This document shows, piece after piece, positions 43,201 to 50,350 of a DNA stretch of 64,000 nucleotides. The DNA is taken from NCBI GenBank assembly GCA_028873695.1, contig JAPPNU010000024.1, positions 28,975-92,974 on the forward strand, written 5' to 3'. The position numbers and the translations under genes are program-made. Source of the DNA: Gemmatimonadota bacterium (GTDB lineage: Bacteria; Latescibacterota; UBA2968; GCA-2709665). The notes under the pieces were generated by a model. The model searched no databases. It saw nothing but the letters and a program-made list of their open reading frames with translations, and was not told the origin of the DNA. Numbering within the stretch: the first letter of the stretch is position 1; each line of letters opens with the position of its first letter.

Positions 43201-43695
43201 ATGAAGAGACCCGTAGGCCATTTTCACGGTCATCATCGCCTTCTCAACGCCCGAGAGCGAGCGGTTGGGCCCGTTTCCCGGACTCCCGTTCTGTGCGGAA
43301 GCCCACTCAACGTCAAGGTGCCCGAATTCGACTTCTCCCGGACGCCGGACCACTGTGCCGTTTACCATCACCTCCCAGATCTGACTCTCCACCATTGGCA
43401 CGGCTGCCTGTCCCAGCCCGGAGAGACGATAGTCCCGCAACGGGCGGTCCTTATAGAACAGCCGCCGTCCGTCCGAGGACCAGCCCAACTGTCCTTGCGC
43501 GCCTGGAAAGGCGCCCAGCTTGCGCTCGGTTCCCGCTGCATCCGCGGACCAGATTTCGGTCAGTGCCGCCTGCCCGTTTTCGTAGGAGGCGGTCCACACC
43601 TTCAGACTATTGGACTCGGCAGGACCCGGAGACCCCAGCCCCGGCCCAATCCAGCAGACCGCGAATAAACGCAAAACATGTCGATTGAGAAACAT
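40255..43695 (-). CDS. Large TPR / GWxTD-like envelope protein
   Basis: About 1146 residues with a signal peptide (LNRHVLRLFAVCWIGPGLGS). Residues ~30-110 resemble a TolB-like beta-propeller fragment (EIWSADAAGTERKLG, WSSDGRRLFYKD). Residues ~130-600 are mostly TPR and related helical repeats. The GWxTD-like segment is KQPWDRRGEVYIRFGEPDYR, after LLEHYRRVWYALGAYS. The C-terminal ~350 residues are beta-rich and end with a typical YYEIYRLQKDEFGQTRYKV. It is homologous over this end to the proteins at 1403 and 54971. The start may be ATG 43695 or GTG 43713; neither has a good ribosome-binding site. Function is unknown. Confidence 0.83.
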   Translation of the reverse strand: MFLNRHVLRLFAVCWIGPGLGSPGPAESNSLKVWTASYENGQAALTEIWSADAAGTERKLGAFPGAQGQLGWSSDGRRLFYKDRPLRDYRLSGLGQAAVPMVESQIWEVMVNGTVVRRPGEVEFGHLDVEWASAQNGSPGNGPNRSLSGVEKAMMTVKMAYGSLHQWDFRQAQRLYRDAAQQFEALGRGHLLYSKPAMAYAKMLAGRSRMAASEGARWVGRENLSAIGEMIREYRRLHNGNSPVNLQVLMASARAGGLDEAEERILKQVFRSPEDRKKRPVSYFYRSVAADGEAIVISPYHRGRLLELVRQGDGFDVVDRVVGQAQVDSLLDVGSRMLETAPTASVPVLQVVTLMAPKFARGHSRLGYAYLKSKNPDAALHSFERAIRLDHRLSEAYNGLGLVYEKRPKARYDAIRFYTRALQYNRDYLEARFNIARLRRSLREHDAKYDIEKVIDIDPTYAPAYLLLGEWYEVHEEDFERAALLYARYMTLKPEDPEGRKRLAAVYLRSRNYERIVDLLTDFVHENPDETGVMAVLAQACVQLGRLEWADRYFNEFLQAATPHEQALYRDPLLLMSGEEREAYEQADGPDRVELVKRFWTAHDPDLTTAINERLLEHYRRVWYALGAYSRGKQPWDRRGEVYIRFGEPDYRSTSDMKNYNQSLKVQRVRERIARQMYGQAALQMTFMGGPVYAVRSLKSNLSGGANLGDGFAGDRQVADLSIAARNSEASRVVSGGQAQRTGITFESGITANNEVSDASLELLRFENVQMNQGALAVGDSPNDFAFKAVSSQDDASMVPWEVWVYTDVNGGIEITFTDEHMRGEFDYAPPPMDVRIPMQQLARFNQFNPRSVATQAALVTPDYYKPPENKSPLEFYYDLANFREDDPGAGSVLEVYFGAPYRLGKFSPDDDATEMFLERSVALNNPRTGAVYRRQGNLVFRGDGDLTGMRGGFVPDLVGLDVPPGTYRMEVQVKDRLSGRQGRYRQEVVIDNYDRKFLQLSELQLAYSVAESDEAGKFRKGGLRVIPIPTRTFGRNQGVFVYYEIYRLQKDEFGQTRYKVEYSIRPKGVQGRKASGVISQLVRVLTGKKQELAVGYEQIGNSESEEVYMELDLKSTKSGQYILEIDVTDLNSGLTSTRETGFYVQ

Positions 43696-43736
43696 ACTCA
43701 CGATTCCCGACACAGTCGGTCCAAAAATGGAAAAGG

Positions 43737-43825
43737 CGAATTAAGACGAAAGACGAGAATACGAAAAGGCGAAACCACAACTACGAAAAACGCGAAATGG
43801 CGCGAATAAAGGCATCAAGGCAACG
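43737..43825. repeat. Direct repeat, left copy
   Basis: An A/G-rich block (GAATTAAGACGAAAGACGAG, AATACGAAAAGGCGAAACCA, CAACTACGAAAAACGCGAAA) that recurs at 44180-44268 with many shared words. The two copies flank the small gene at 43916. Confidence 0.75.
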
Positions 43826-43915
43826 GCATAACAACGAAAAAAGCGTAATTGCGCGCAATAGGCAGTGGTGATAGGCGTCCACAAACGGGAACCAATCGCA
43901 ACTTGGTTTTCGTTA

Positions 43916-44158
43916 TCAACCTAACTTCCACAGAATCAGCCCCACGATAGACAGCCACGACGTGAACATCAGTCCGATCAGCCAGAAGAATCCTTGGCGA
44001 ATGCTCGTTTCAAGGGCAATAATACGCCGCTCTATCACGTCAAACCGCCGTTCTACGGAATCAAACCGCCGCTCTATGGAGTCAAGACGACGGTCAAGCT
44101 GTTCTATGACGCCCTCAAGACGCGCTTGGCGCTCCGACAACTCCCTCACTTCGTTCAT
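43916..44158 (-). CDS. Small coiled-coil, single-TM protein
   Basis: An 80-residue paralogue of the protein at 15336. The N-terminal LEGVIEQLDRRLDSIERRFD and SVERRFDVIERRIIALE contain three or four copies of a 7-residue unit (R-R-F-D-x-I/V-E), also visible as 21-base tandem DNA repeats. The C-terminal segment GFFWLIGLMFTSWLSIVGLI is transmembrane and the protein ends W-K-L-G. GAGGG stands ~9 bases before ATG. It is flanked by direct repeats, suggesting that gene and repeats were inserted or duplicated as a cassette. Confidence 0.75.
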   Translation of the reverse strand: MNEVRELSERQARLEGVIEQLDRRLDSIERRFDSVERRFDVIERRIIALETSIRQGFFWLIGLMFTSWLSIVGLILWKLG

Positions 44159-44179
44159 TGCTCAACCCTCGGTAAACGC

Positions 44180-44268
44180 GAAAAGACGAAACTGCGAATA
44201 GACGAGAATACGAAAAGGCGAATCCATAACTACGAATAACGCGAATAGACGCGAATAGAGGCGAAAAG
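44180..44268. repeat. Direct repeat, right copy
   Basis: Words GACGAGAATACGAAAAGGCG, AATCCATAACTACGAATAAC and GCGAATAGACGCGAATAGAG match the left copy at 43737. The orientation is the same. Confidence 0.75.
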
Positions 44269-44360
44269 CAGATAAAGGCAGCGGGCAGTGGCCAGTGAAG
44301 ATCAAAAACAAAATCAGCTCAAACGGAGACACAAAGACCCAAAGAAAAGCGGAAAAGCAG

Positions 44361-44400
44361 GCCCTCACCCCCTACCCCCTCTCCCAGGGAGCGAGGGGGA
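44361..44400. repeat. C-rich intergenic palindrome
   Basis: GCCCTCACCCCCTACCCCCT, CTCCCAGGGAGCGAGGGGGA: a hairpin-forming intergenic repeat of a type common in many bacterial genomes. Only one copy is in the window. The rest of 44269-44540 shows no gene. Confidence 0.55.
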
Positions 44401-44540
44401 ATGGTGACGCGTCGATGGTCCGAGCTAGCAGACGTGCCGGGGGGCGACTTCCACTCGATCAATTACTGCTTCTTGTAATACAATAAGGAATATGTAAGTA
44501 AAATCAAAGCCGAATCTGGCCCTGAAAACGAAATCCGCCA

Positions 44541-46505
44541 TCATTCCGCCAGCATGCGAATCCGGCGGCGGGCTTCTGAGGAGACCTTCGGATCACCCCG
44601 CCATTGCTTCAGAAACGCCTCGTAGGCCGCGACAGCGTCCACTGACTTCCCCTGGGCCTGAAGCACCGCACCCAGGTTGAAATTCGCTTTCGCATCGCCC
44701 AACGCCGCGGATCTTCGATATGCCTTCGCCGCCTCGTGCGGCTTACCCGTCTTCTCCAGCGCCACGCCGAGATTGAAGTGAGTCTCTGTCTCCTCCGGCA
44801 GCAGAACCGACGCACGCCTGAATCCTTCGACGGCGACCGACGGCTCGCCTGCCCGCATGGCAGTCACGCCCAGATTCATCCACGCTTCGGCAAATTGCGG
44901 ATTAAGGTCCACGGCTTTCCGGTATGCCGCAACCGCATGCTCAAGGGACCCCTTCACGCCGTACGCGTTTCCCAGGTTGTTGTAAGTCATGGCTTCTTCC
45001 CTGATGGAAAGCGCCCTTTGAAAGGCGAGAACAGCTCGATCCATCAGTCCGCGTTCGGCAATCACCTGCCCCACCGCCTGGTGCATCTTGGCGCTGGCCG
45101 GATATGCGCTGGCGGCACTGGAAAACAGGCTGAATTCGTCTCTCCAATCTCTGTTTCGCACCACCGTACGCGCGGCATAGCCAATGCATACGAGACACGC
45201 CGCGATAATAATGCCGAACCCGAACCTCCTGAACAGCCGCTCTGCGCCGATCCCCGCTATCGCGAATACGCCGAGTGCGGGGATATACAGAAACCGCTCC
45301 TGGACCATCGAGTTCAGCAGCACCACGGTCTGCGACACGCCCAAATAAGGTACCCAGAAGAGCGCCCCACAGAAAAATAACCGCGGCCATTTACCCAGCG
45401 ATCGCACCCACAGCCACATTCCCGCAAGACCCAACACCAGTCCCGCGACCACGTCCGGCTCCAGGAGTGAAGCGGCAACCGGAATCGCATTGTACGAGTA
45501 ATCCACGGAAAGCCGCCACGGCAATATGAGAAGCGTCATGTAGTGCCAGAAGATCCTCCCGGCCGTCAAAACGCGTGTCTCATACGATGCGCCATAGAGT
45601 GGATTCACCAGTTCCGACATCCCGCCCGGTGTAAAGCCCAGCCCTGCCGCCGCGTTGCGTACGACCAGACAGATCGCGAATACGCCCGCGAAGCCAAGCC
45701 ACCACGGCCATCTCGTCCGGACGACGTGCAGAATACCGTTGAAAACTGCCCGCCACCGCGTATCCTCCGTCGGTTGGGCCGAAACCCCCGGCGCCGGACG
45801 TCTTTTTGCGCCATCCTCGCCCGATGGTTTCCCGCCCCTTACACTTCCCATCCCAATCGCAAAATCATAGACGACAACCATGCCCATCAACGCGAGCGCG
45901 CTTTCCTTGCTGAGCAATCCACAGAAAAAAACAATCAGCGCAAACACATAGGCCGCGCGGAAACGCGAACTTCGAATATATAACAACATGCCCGCGAGCA
46001 AGAAGGCCCCCGCGAGCAGGTCGGACCGGCCAAATGTCACACCCGCCGCCACTTCCGAGTGGATCGGGTGCACCGCAAACAACAGGCCCGCAAAACCCGC
46101 CGCGAATCGGCCCAGGCCCACCCGCCTGCACAGCATCCACGCCAGCAGACTGCAACCAACGTGAAGCAGCACGTTGGTCAGGTGATAGCGAAACGGATGA
46201 ATCCCTCCCAGCGCGTCCAGCAGAAACGTTAGCACCGTCAGGGGCCGGTATTGCCCGGTTTCGTTTCCGGGATAACCCGCCCAGTAGTGGGTGGTGAATA
46301 CGCTGCCGAAATCCAGCCGTTCCACGAGCCAGCTTCGCACAATCAGAAACTGGTCGTCATAAACCAGCCCGTTGGTCAGCGCGTTGCCATAGACCACAAA
46401 CGCCGCAATGCCCACCAGAACCGGCCACGCCCACGTGTGCCTTACATCCGCACGTACTGCCGTAACCGCGGGCGCCTTGCGTTTCAGGGAGTTGCGTTTC
46501 GCCAT
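44541..46505 (-). CDS. TMTC-like GT-C glycosyltransferase with C-terminal TPRs
   Basis: A 654-residue protein. About ten TM segments fill residues ~25-440. The first luminal-type loop begins TNGLVYDDQFLIV, with the acidic pair expected of GT-C O-mannosyltransferases, and GQYRPLTVLTFLLD and VHPIHSEVAAGVTFGRSDLL follow; LLSKESALAL is another family mark. Five TPRs follow at residues ~475-645 (EAMTYNNLGNAYGVKGSLEH and similar). The architecture is that of TMTC-type proteins. It may glycosylate envelope proteins from a lipid-linked sugar. No ribosome-binding site is close to the ATG. It shares its design with the gene at 32345. Confidence 0.85.
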   Translation of the reverse strand: MAKRNSLKRKAPAVTAVRADVRHTWAWPVLVGIAAFVVYGNALTNGLVYDDQFLIVRSWLVERLDFGSVFTTHYWAGYPGNETGQYRPLTVLTFLLDALGGIHPFRYHLTNVLLHVGCSLLAWMLCRRVGLGRFAAGFAGLLFAVHPIHSEVAAGVTFGRSDLLAGAFLLAGMLLYIRSSRFRAAYVFALIVFFCGLLSKESALALMGMVVVYDFAIGMGSVRGGKPSGEDGAKRRPAPGVSAQPTEDTRWRAVFNGILHVVRTRWPWWLGFAGVFAICLVVRNAAAGLGFTPGGMSELVNPLYGASYETRVLTAGRIFWHYMTLLILPWRLSVDYSYNAIPVAASLLEPDVVAGLVLGLAGMWLWVRSLGKWPRLFFCGALFWVPYLGVSQTVVLLNSMVQERFLYIPALGVFAIAGIGAERLFRRFGFGIIIAACLVCIGYAARTVVRNRDWRDEFSLFSSAASAYPASAKMHQAVGQVIAERGLMDRAVLAFQRALSIREEAMTYNNLGNAYGVKGSLEHAVAAYRKAVDLNPQFAEAWMNLGVTAMRAGEPSVAVEGFRRASVLLPEETETHFNLGVALEKTGKPHEAAKAYRRSAALGDAKANFNLGAVLQAQGKSVDAVAAYEAFLKQWRGDPKVSSEARRRIRMLAE

Positions 46506-46531
46506 GGCTGCGGGATCAAACCCTCCGTGAA

Positions 46532-46560
46532 GCGGGCACCCACAAGGGGCGCCCCTCCAA
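46532..46560. repeat. REP-like palindrome copy 8
   Basis: GCGGGCACCCACAAGGGGCG then CCCCTCCAA, the same family as at 10123 and 38105. It lies in a 275-base gap between co-directional genes. The gap also holds the terminator at 46680. Confidence 0.8.
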
Positions 46561-46679
46561 TGTCAGGAAGAGATTCCGGGAGTCAACGAGAATCGACGAG
46601 ATCGCACAGATCAGGTGTCATGTCAATGAGGTTTGTTGGGCTAATATCTCCATCGCATCGCGCAAAATGAATAAAGAAC

Positions 46680-46716
46680 GGGCGGTGACCGGGTTCAAAA
46701 GTCCCGGTCGCCGCCC
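46680..46716 (-). terminator. Intrinsic terminator of the TonB/PorV operon
   Basis: GGGCGGTGACCGGG (46680-46693) pairs with CCCGGTCGCCGCCC (46703-46716) apart from one mismatch. On the minus strand it is followed by GTTCTTTATT. It lies 64 bases beyond the last gene of the operon. Confidence 0.78.
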
Positions 46717-46780
46717 GCCGGTTCATACGCCGACAAAGCGCCGGATTACGTCATGTCTCCAACACTTTGAGGAGGCGACG

Positions 46781-47773
46781 CTAGAACGTGCCACCGACAG
46801 AAACGCGAATCGGCGGATCGAACATAACGACACCGTCGTTCTGCTGCAATAGTGACACCGCAACGTCCGCCGTGATCGTGCGTCCGCCGAACGTCTGCTT
46901 CACGCCCGCGCCCACGGCGATGCTTTCGAGGTCGTAGTTCCACTTCCAACCCGCGCGCAACGCGAGCGCATTCTGCAGCCACAACTCGGCGCCGAAGTGC
47001 CACCGCTGCTCGAAGTCCACGAAGAACGCGCTCTCCACGGAGGCGGTGAGGTAGGACGGATCGCCCTTTTCGCCGTAAACTTCGGCTGCCACGCCGATAT
47101 TGTAGACGAGCGGCATCAGGTACGCGCGATCCCCCGATGTGCGGTCAGGACCGAAATTCTTGAACGCCATTGCGATACGAAGGCTTCTGAAGCCGGTATA
47201 GAAGAAACTGCCCACGTCCACGGTAAAGCCCGTGGTCTTCACGGTGTAGAGTTTCTCCTGGACGTAATTCGCCTTGGCGCTGAACGAGAATTTGTCGGTG
47301 AACTTGATCGCATACAGCAGACCGACGGAAATATTGTGTACGACCACATCCTGCCCGGTTCCGTTGGGCTGATAGATCGTGGTCTCCTTCGAGGGCTTCG
47401 GGTTGTGCGAAATTACCGAAAGCCCCAGCACCTCGCCCCGGGCTGAACGCGTGTTCCAGACGGCCGTGGCCGAGTAGAGCTGGGTATCGAGCAGGAAGCG
47501 CGTCCAGTTCGCCTGGTAGGCCACGCGTTCCACGTGCACGAGTCCCGCACCGTTCCAGAAGATCGCGTTGATGTCGTCGGCTACGGCGGTATAAGCGTCG
47601 CCCATACCCACGGCGCGCGCGCCCTGGCCGATCTTCAGGAACTGCATCCCGGAGATATTGACTTTCTTGACACCGTACTCACCGGTCACCCCGCCCCACT
47701 TCACGGCCAGAGCCGGTGAAGCGGCAAGCAGCAGGGCCAAGACCGACGCAATGATTAGCATGCTTCTTTTCAC
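46781..47773 (-). CDS. PorV/PorQ-like outer-membrane barrel (UPF0164-type)
   Basis: A 330-residue FadL-like barrel protein. A signal peptide (MLIIASVLALLLAASPALA) is followed by the family hallmark QFLKIGQGARAVGMGDAYTA then VADDINAIFWNGAGL. The rest alternates strands to a terminal PPIRVSVGGTF. In Bacteroidetes PorV shuttles type IX secretion cargo to the attachment complex. The start is GTG 47773, with AGGAGG 8 bases upstream. It lies 25 bases behind a gene for a protein with a C-terminal sorting-like domain, which suggests a carrier-cargo pair, though the core type IX genes are not in this window. Confidence 0.88.
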   Translation of the reverse strand: MKRSMLIIASVLALLLAASPALAVKWGGVTGEYGVKKVNISGMQFLKIGQGARAVGMGDAYTAVADDINAIFWNGAGLVHVERVAYQANWTRFLLDTQLYSATAVWNTRSARGEVLGLSVISHNPKPSKETTIYQPNGTGQDVVVHNISVGLLYAIKFTDKFSFSAKANYVQEKLYTVKTTGFTVDVGSFFYTGFRSLRIAMAFKNFGPDRTSGDRAYLMPLVYNIGVAAEVYGEKGDPSYLTASVESAFFVDFEQRWHFGAELWLQNALALRAGWKWNYDLESIAVGAGVKQTFGGRTITADVAVSLLQQNDGVVMFDPPIRVSVGGTF

Positions 47774-47798
47774 GTCATTTCCTCCTAGTTTAAGCCCG

Positions 47799-50270
47799 CT
47801 ACTTGATCAGCACGAAGCTGCCTTTTCGGGTCTCTCCGCCGGACACGACAACGAAATAGTACAGACCGGTCTGCACTTCGCCGGCGATATTGAACGAGAT
47901 CTGACGGAACTCAGTCTCGCCCTTGGTGAGCGGGGTCCGGTCCGTGGTTTCAACACGGTCGCCGGAGGCCGAGTAAATGTGAATGATCGCGTCCGCAGTC
48001 AGACCCACGATGCGAAGGTTGCGGGAATTGGGATACTGGTGCACGCCGTCCACGTAATACGGGTTCGGCACGATGAGCACCTCGTCCGGAAGACCGGATA
48101 ACAGGGCCTGGAACGGCTTGCGGTTGTCGCCGTCGTAGGTCCTGGCTGTCGAGGGGCCCCAGCCGCTTTCATACCCTCTCCTGATATTGGCCTGCACCCG
48201 TGCGCTGGGGATATCGTCGATGGTCATCCCGCTGTTCCACGTGTAGGATTCCACGCCCCTGGCGTACGGCCGCGCCGAGTAGAAGTAGGAAAAGCCGGCC
48301 GTGGTTTCCAGGTCCTCGTACTCATAGACGCCGTTGGCATTGATGCCCCATTCACCACGGGGCAGCCCCGCCGGGCTGACGGATGACCCGCTGGAACCGT
48401 TTTCGATGATCCCGTAAAGCTCCCAGGGACCCCAGGAAAACCACTCGGACTTGTACAGGCGGACGCCGAGAATATCCTGCTCGCCCGTGTAGGGGTTGAC
48501 GGCAGACTCGGACTCCCTGCCCCACCTGATGAGCTGCTTGGCCTTGGTGGAAGACGTGAGATTGTCGGCCGAGATGTACGCCTCTGTCGGCGAGGCAGGC
48601 ACCTGGTAGTTGTTGTCGTACACCCAGTGGGCCAACTTCAGATTCTCCAGGGCGGCTTTCTCGCCGTCGGTCTTGACCTTCTGGATCTTATTTTCCGGAC
48701 TGTCGCTGGAACGGTCCCATTTCAGAATGCCAATGTCCTGCTCGTTCGCGGGAATCGGCGCGAGCAGCGACGGGTGCCCCGCTCCCCAGGAGAACACAAG
48801 CTTCACGGACTCATCCACGCCCACGTTGTATGGCCCGTAGACGGTCATGTCGTGGAATACCTTGCGCGTGGAGATGTCGCCCTCGTCCGGATTGGCCTGA
48901 AAGCCCGTCGTTGTTATGACGCTGGCCAACTGGGCGGCGCTGTGCGTGGTATAGGTGGGGTCGTCGAAGTCGCCCGTCGACCGCGCCAGCCACCATTGGA
49001 ACGAACGCGGCTGCATGTCTTCGCCAGGCTGAACGTATTTGCCGCGGTCGGCCTCGTTGAACGAGAACTTGCCCGCGTCATCGGCGTAGGCGAGCGGCGC
49101 CATGAAATAGGTGCTTGGCGCTCTCGGCTGGCCTTCCGTCTGCAGAATATTGTAGTTGGAAGGCACGATCGCCTTGAAGAACGGGTCGCCCGTGTCGTCG
49201 TGCGACGAGAATGGGTTGTCGGAGTCCCTGCGGATCACGGCGCGCATATCCTCGCCCGCGAACGCCCCGTTCTGCGAGTAGGCGTTCGGATAGCCGTCGG
49301 CTTCCGTGAACCACATCGTATCGTCCATGCCGCGGGCATTTGACGCGTAGAAGTTCCATCCGAACTCCTCGAGGATGCCCATCGCCGTCATGGCCGCCAC
49401 GTTCTTGAACGCGATGTAGAGGTTGTTGATTGGGCCGGGCGCTTCACCCACGCCATCGCCGTCGAAGTCACCGATATTGGTGAAGGTGAGGTCAACAATA
49501 TAAAAGTCATCGAAATCCGGATTTGACCAGCTGTACACCCGCCTCTGCATCCGTAACCCGTTCTGCTTGTCGATCCACTGGGCGACGATGGTCTCTTCCG
49601 GGATGTTCACGTCCACGAGGTTGTGCGCACCGAGATTATAGTTGGCGATGTGGGCGGGAGGCGTTGTTACCGGATCCCAGTTGGCGCCATAGAGACTTCC
49701 ATTGTCGTCAGCGGTTATCCCCGGCCAGTAATTGGAGAGGGAACCCCCGGCGCCCTGTTCCCCAGGAGAAATAGCGCTGTTCGGCAGCTCCGCGAGCTGG
49801 TTCAGCGGATTGGGTTGCCCCCAATTCTCCTCCGGATTGCCCACCGGATCGTAAGGAAACGACTGGTTGTGTTCGACGATCTGCAGGTTTTCGCGAGGAC
49901 CCGTAACCGTTACGGTACCCGCATCGGCGTTCAGGATCCAGATACCCTCGCCGCCCGAGACCTTGTAGTCGTTGTACATCTGCGACTTCTGGTTGGACGT
50001 GAACTGGGAGAGCACGGCGCCGAACGAACCAGGACCGTTGCCGTTCCAGGGATAGGCGTTTCGCCTGTACCCGCGCCCCCACTCCTGGTTGCCGCCCATG
50101 CCGCCGATATTGTTGTAACTGTTGGAAATCAGCGACCTGAGGTTGTACCTGCTGGAAATATTATCGGGAGTGGCCTGCGCATCGACCGGGACTGGCTGAA
50201 ATACAACCACAACCAGCGCGATGCAGCCGATGGCAACCAACCCCTTCGCAATGAAATTCAATCGTTTCAT
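47799..50270 (-). CDS. Surface protein with T9SS-like C-terminal sorting domain
   Basis: An 823-residue secreted protein. A signal peptide (LVAIGCIALVVVVFQPVPVDA) precedes a large beta-rich body (FYIVDLTFTNIGDFDGDGVG, NDNPFSSHDDTGDP-like acidic loops). The C-terminal ~90 residues start with VLIVPNPYYVDG and end with GLYYFVVVSGGETRKGSFVL and I-K. That last domain is the beta-sandwich that type IX secretion systems recognise. The body is not a known enzyme to me. The start ATG 50270 has AAGG close upstream; an earlier ATG at 50288 is possible. It sits between the TonB receptor (80 bases) and the PorV-like gene (25 bases). Confidence 0.82.
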   Translation of the reverse strand: MKRLNFIAKGLVAIGCIALVVVVFQPVPVDAQATPDNISSRYNLRSLISNSYNNIGGMGGNQEWGRGYRRNAYPWNGNGPGSFGAVLSQFTSNQKSQMYNDYKVSGGEGIWILNADAGTVTVTGPRENLQIVEHNQSFPYDPVGNPEENWGQPNPLNQLAELPNSAISPGEQGAGGSLSNYWPGITADDNGSLYGANWDPVTTPPAHIANYNLGAHNLVDVNIPEETIVAQWIDKQNGLRMQRRVYSWSNPDFDDFYIVDLTFTNIGDFDGDGVGEAPGPINNLYIAFKNVAAMTAMGILEEFGWNFYASNARGMDDTMWFTEADGYPNAYSQNGAFAGEDMRAVIRRDSDNPFSSHDDTGDPFFKAIVPSNYNILQTEGQPRAPSTYFMAPLAYADDAGKFSFNEADRGKYVQPGEDMQPRSFQWWLARSTGDFDDPTYTTHSAAQLASVITTTGFQANPDEGDISTRKVFHDMTVYGPYNVGVDESVKLVFSWGAGHPSLLAPIPANEQDIGILKWDRSSDSPENKIQKVKTDGEKAALENLKLAHWVYDNNYQVPASPTEAYISADNLTSSTKAKQLIRWGRESESAVNPYTGEQDILGVRLYKSEWFSWGPWELYGIIENGSSGSSVSPAGLPRGEWGINANGVYEYEDLETTAGFSYFYSARPYARGVESYTWNSGMTIDDIPSARVQANIRRGYESGWGPSTARTYDGDNRKPFQALLSGLPDEVLIVPNPYYVDGVHQYPNSRNLRIVGLTADAIIHIYSASGDRVETTDRTPLTKGETEFRQISFNIAGEVQTGLYYFVVVSGGETRKGSFVLIK

Positions 50271-50350
50271 ATCCTTCTCTGCCTCCATTCGAAAGCACTG
50301 CGGAGCAAACGCGCCGGAAGCGATGCTGCTGCTTCCGGCGCGCCATTTCC

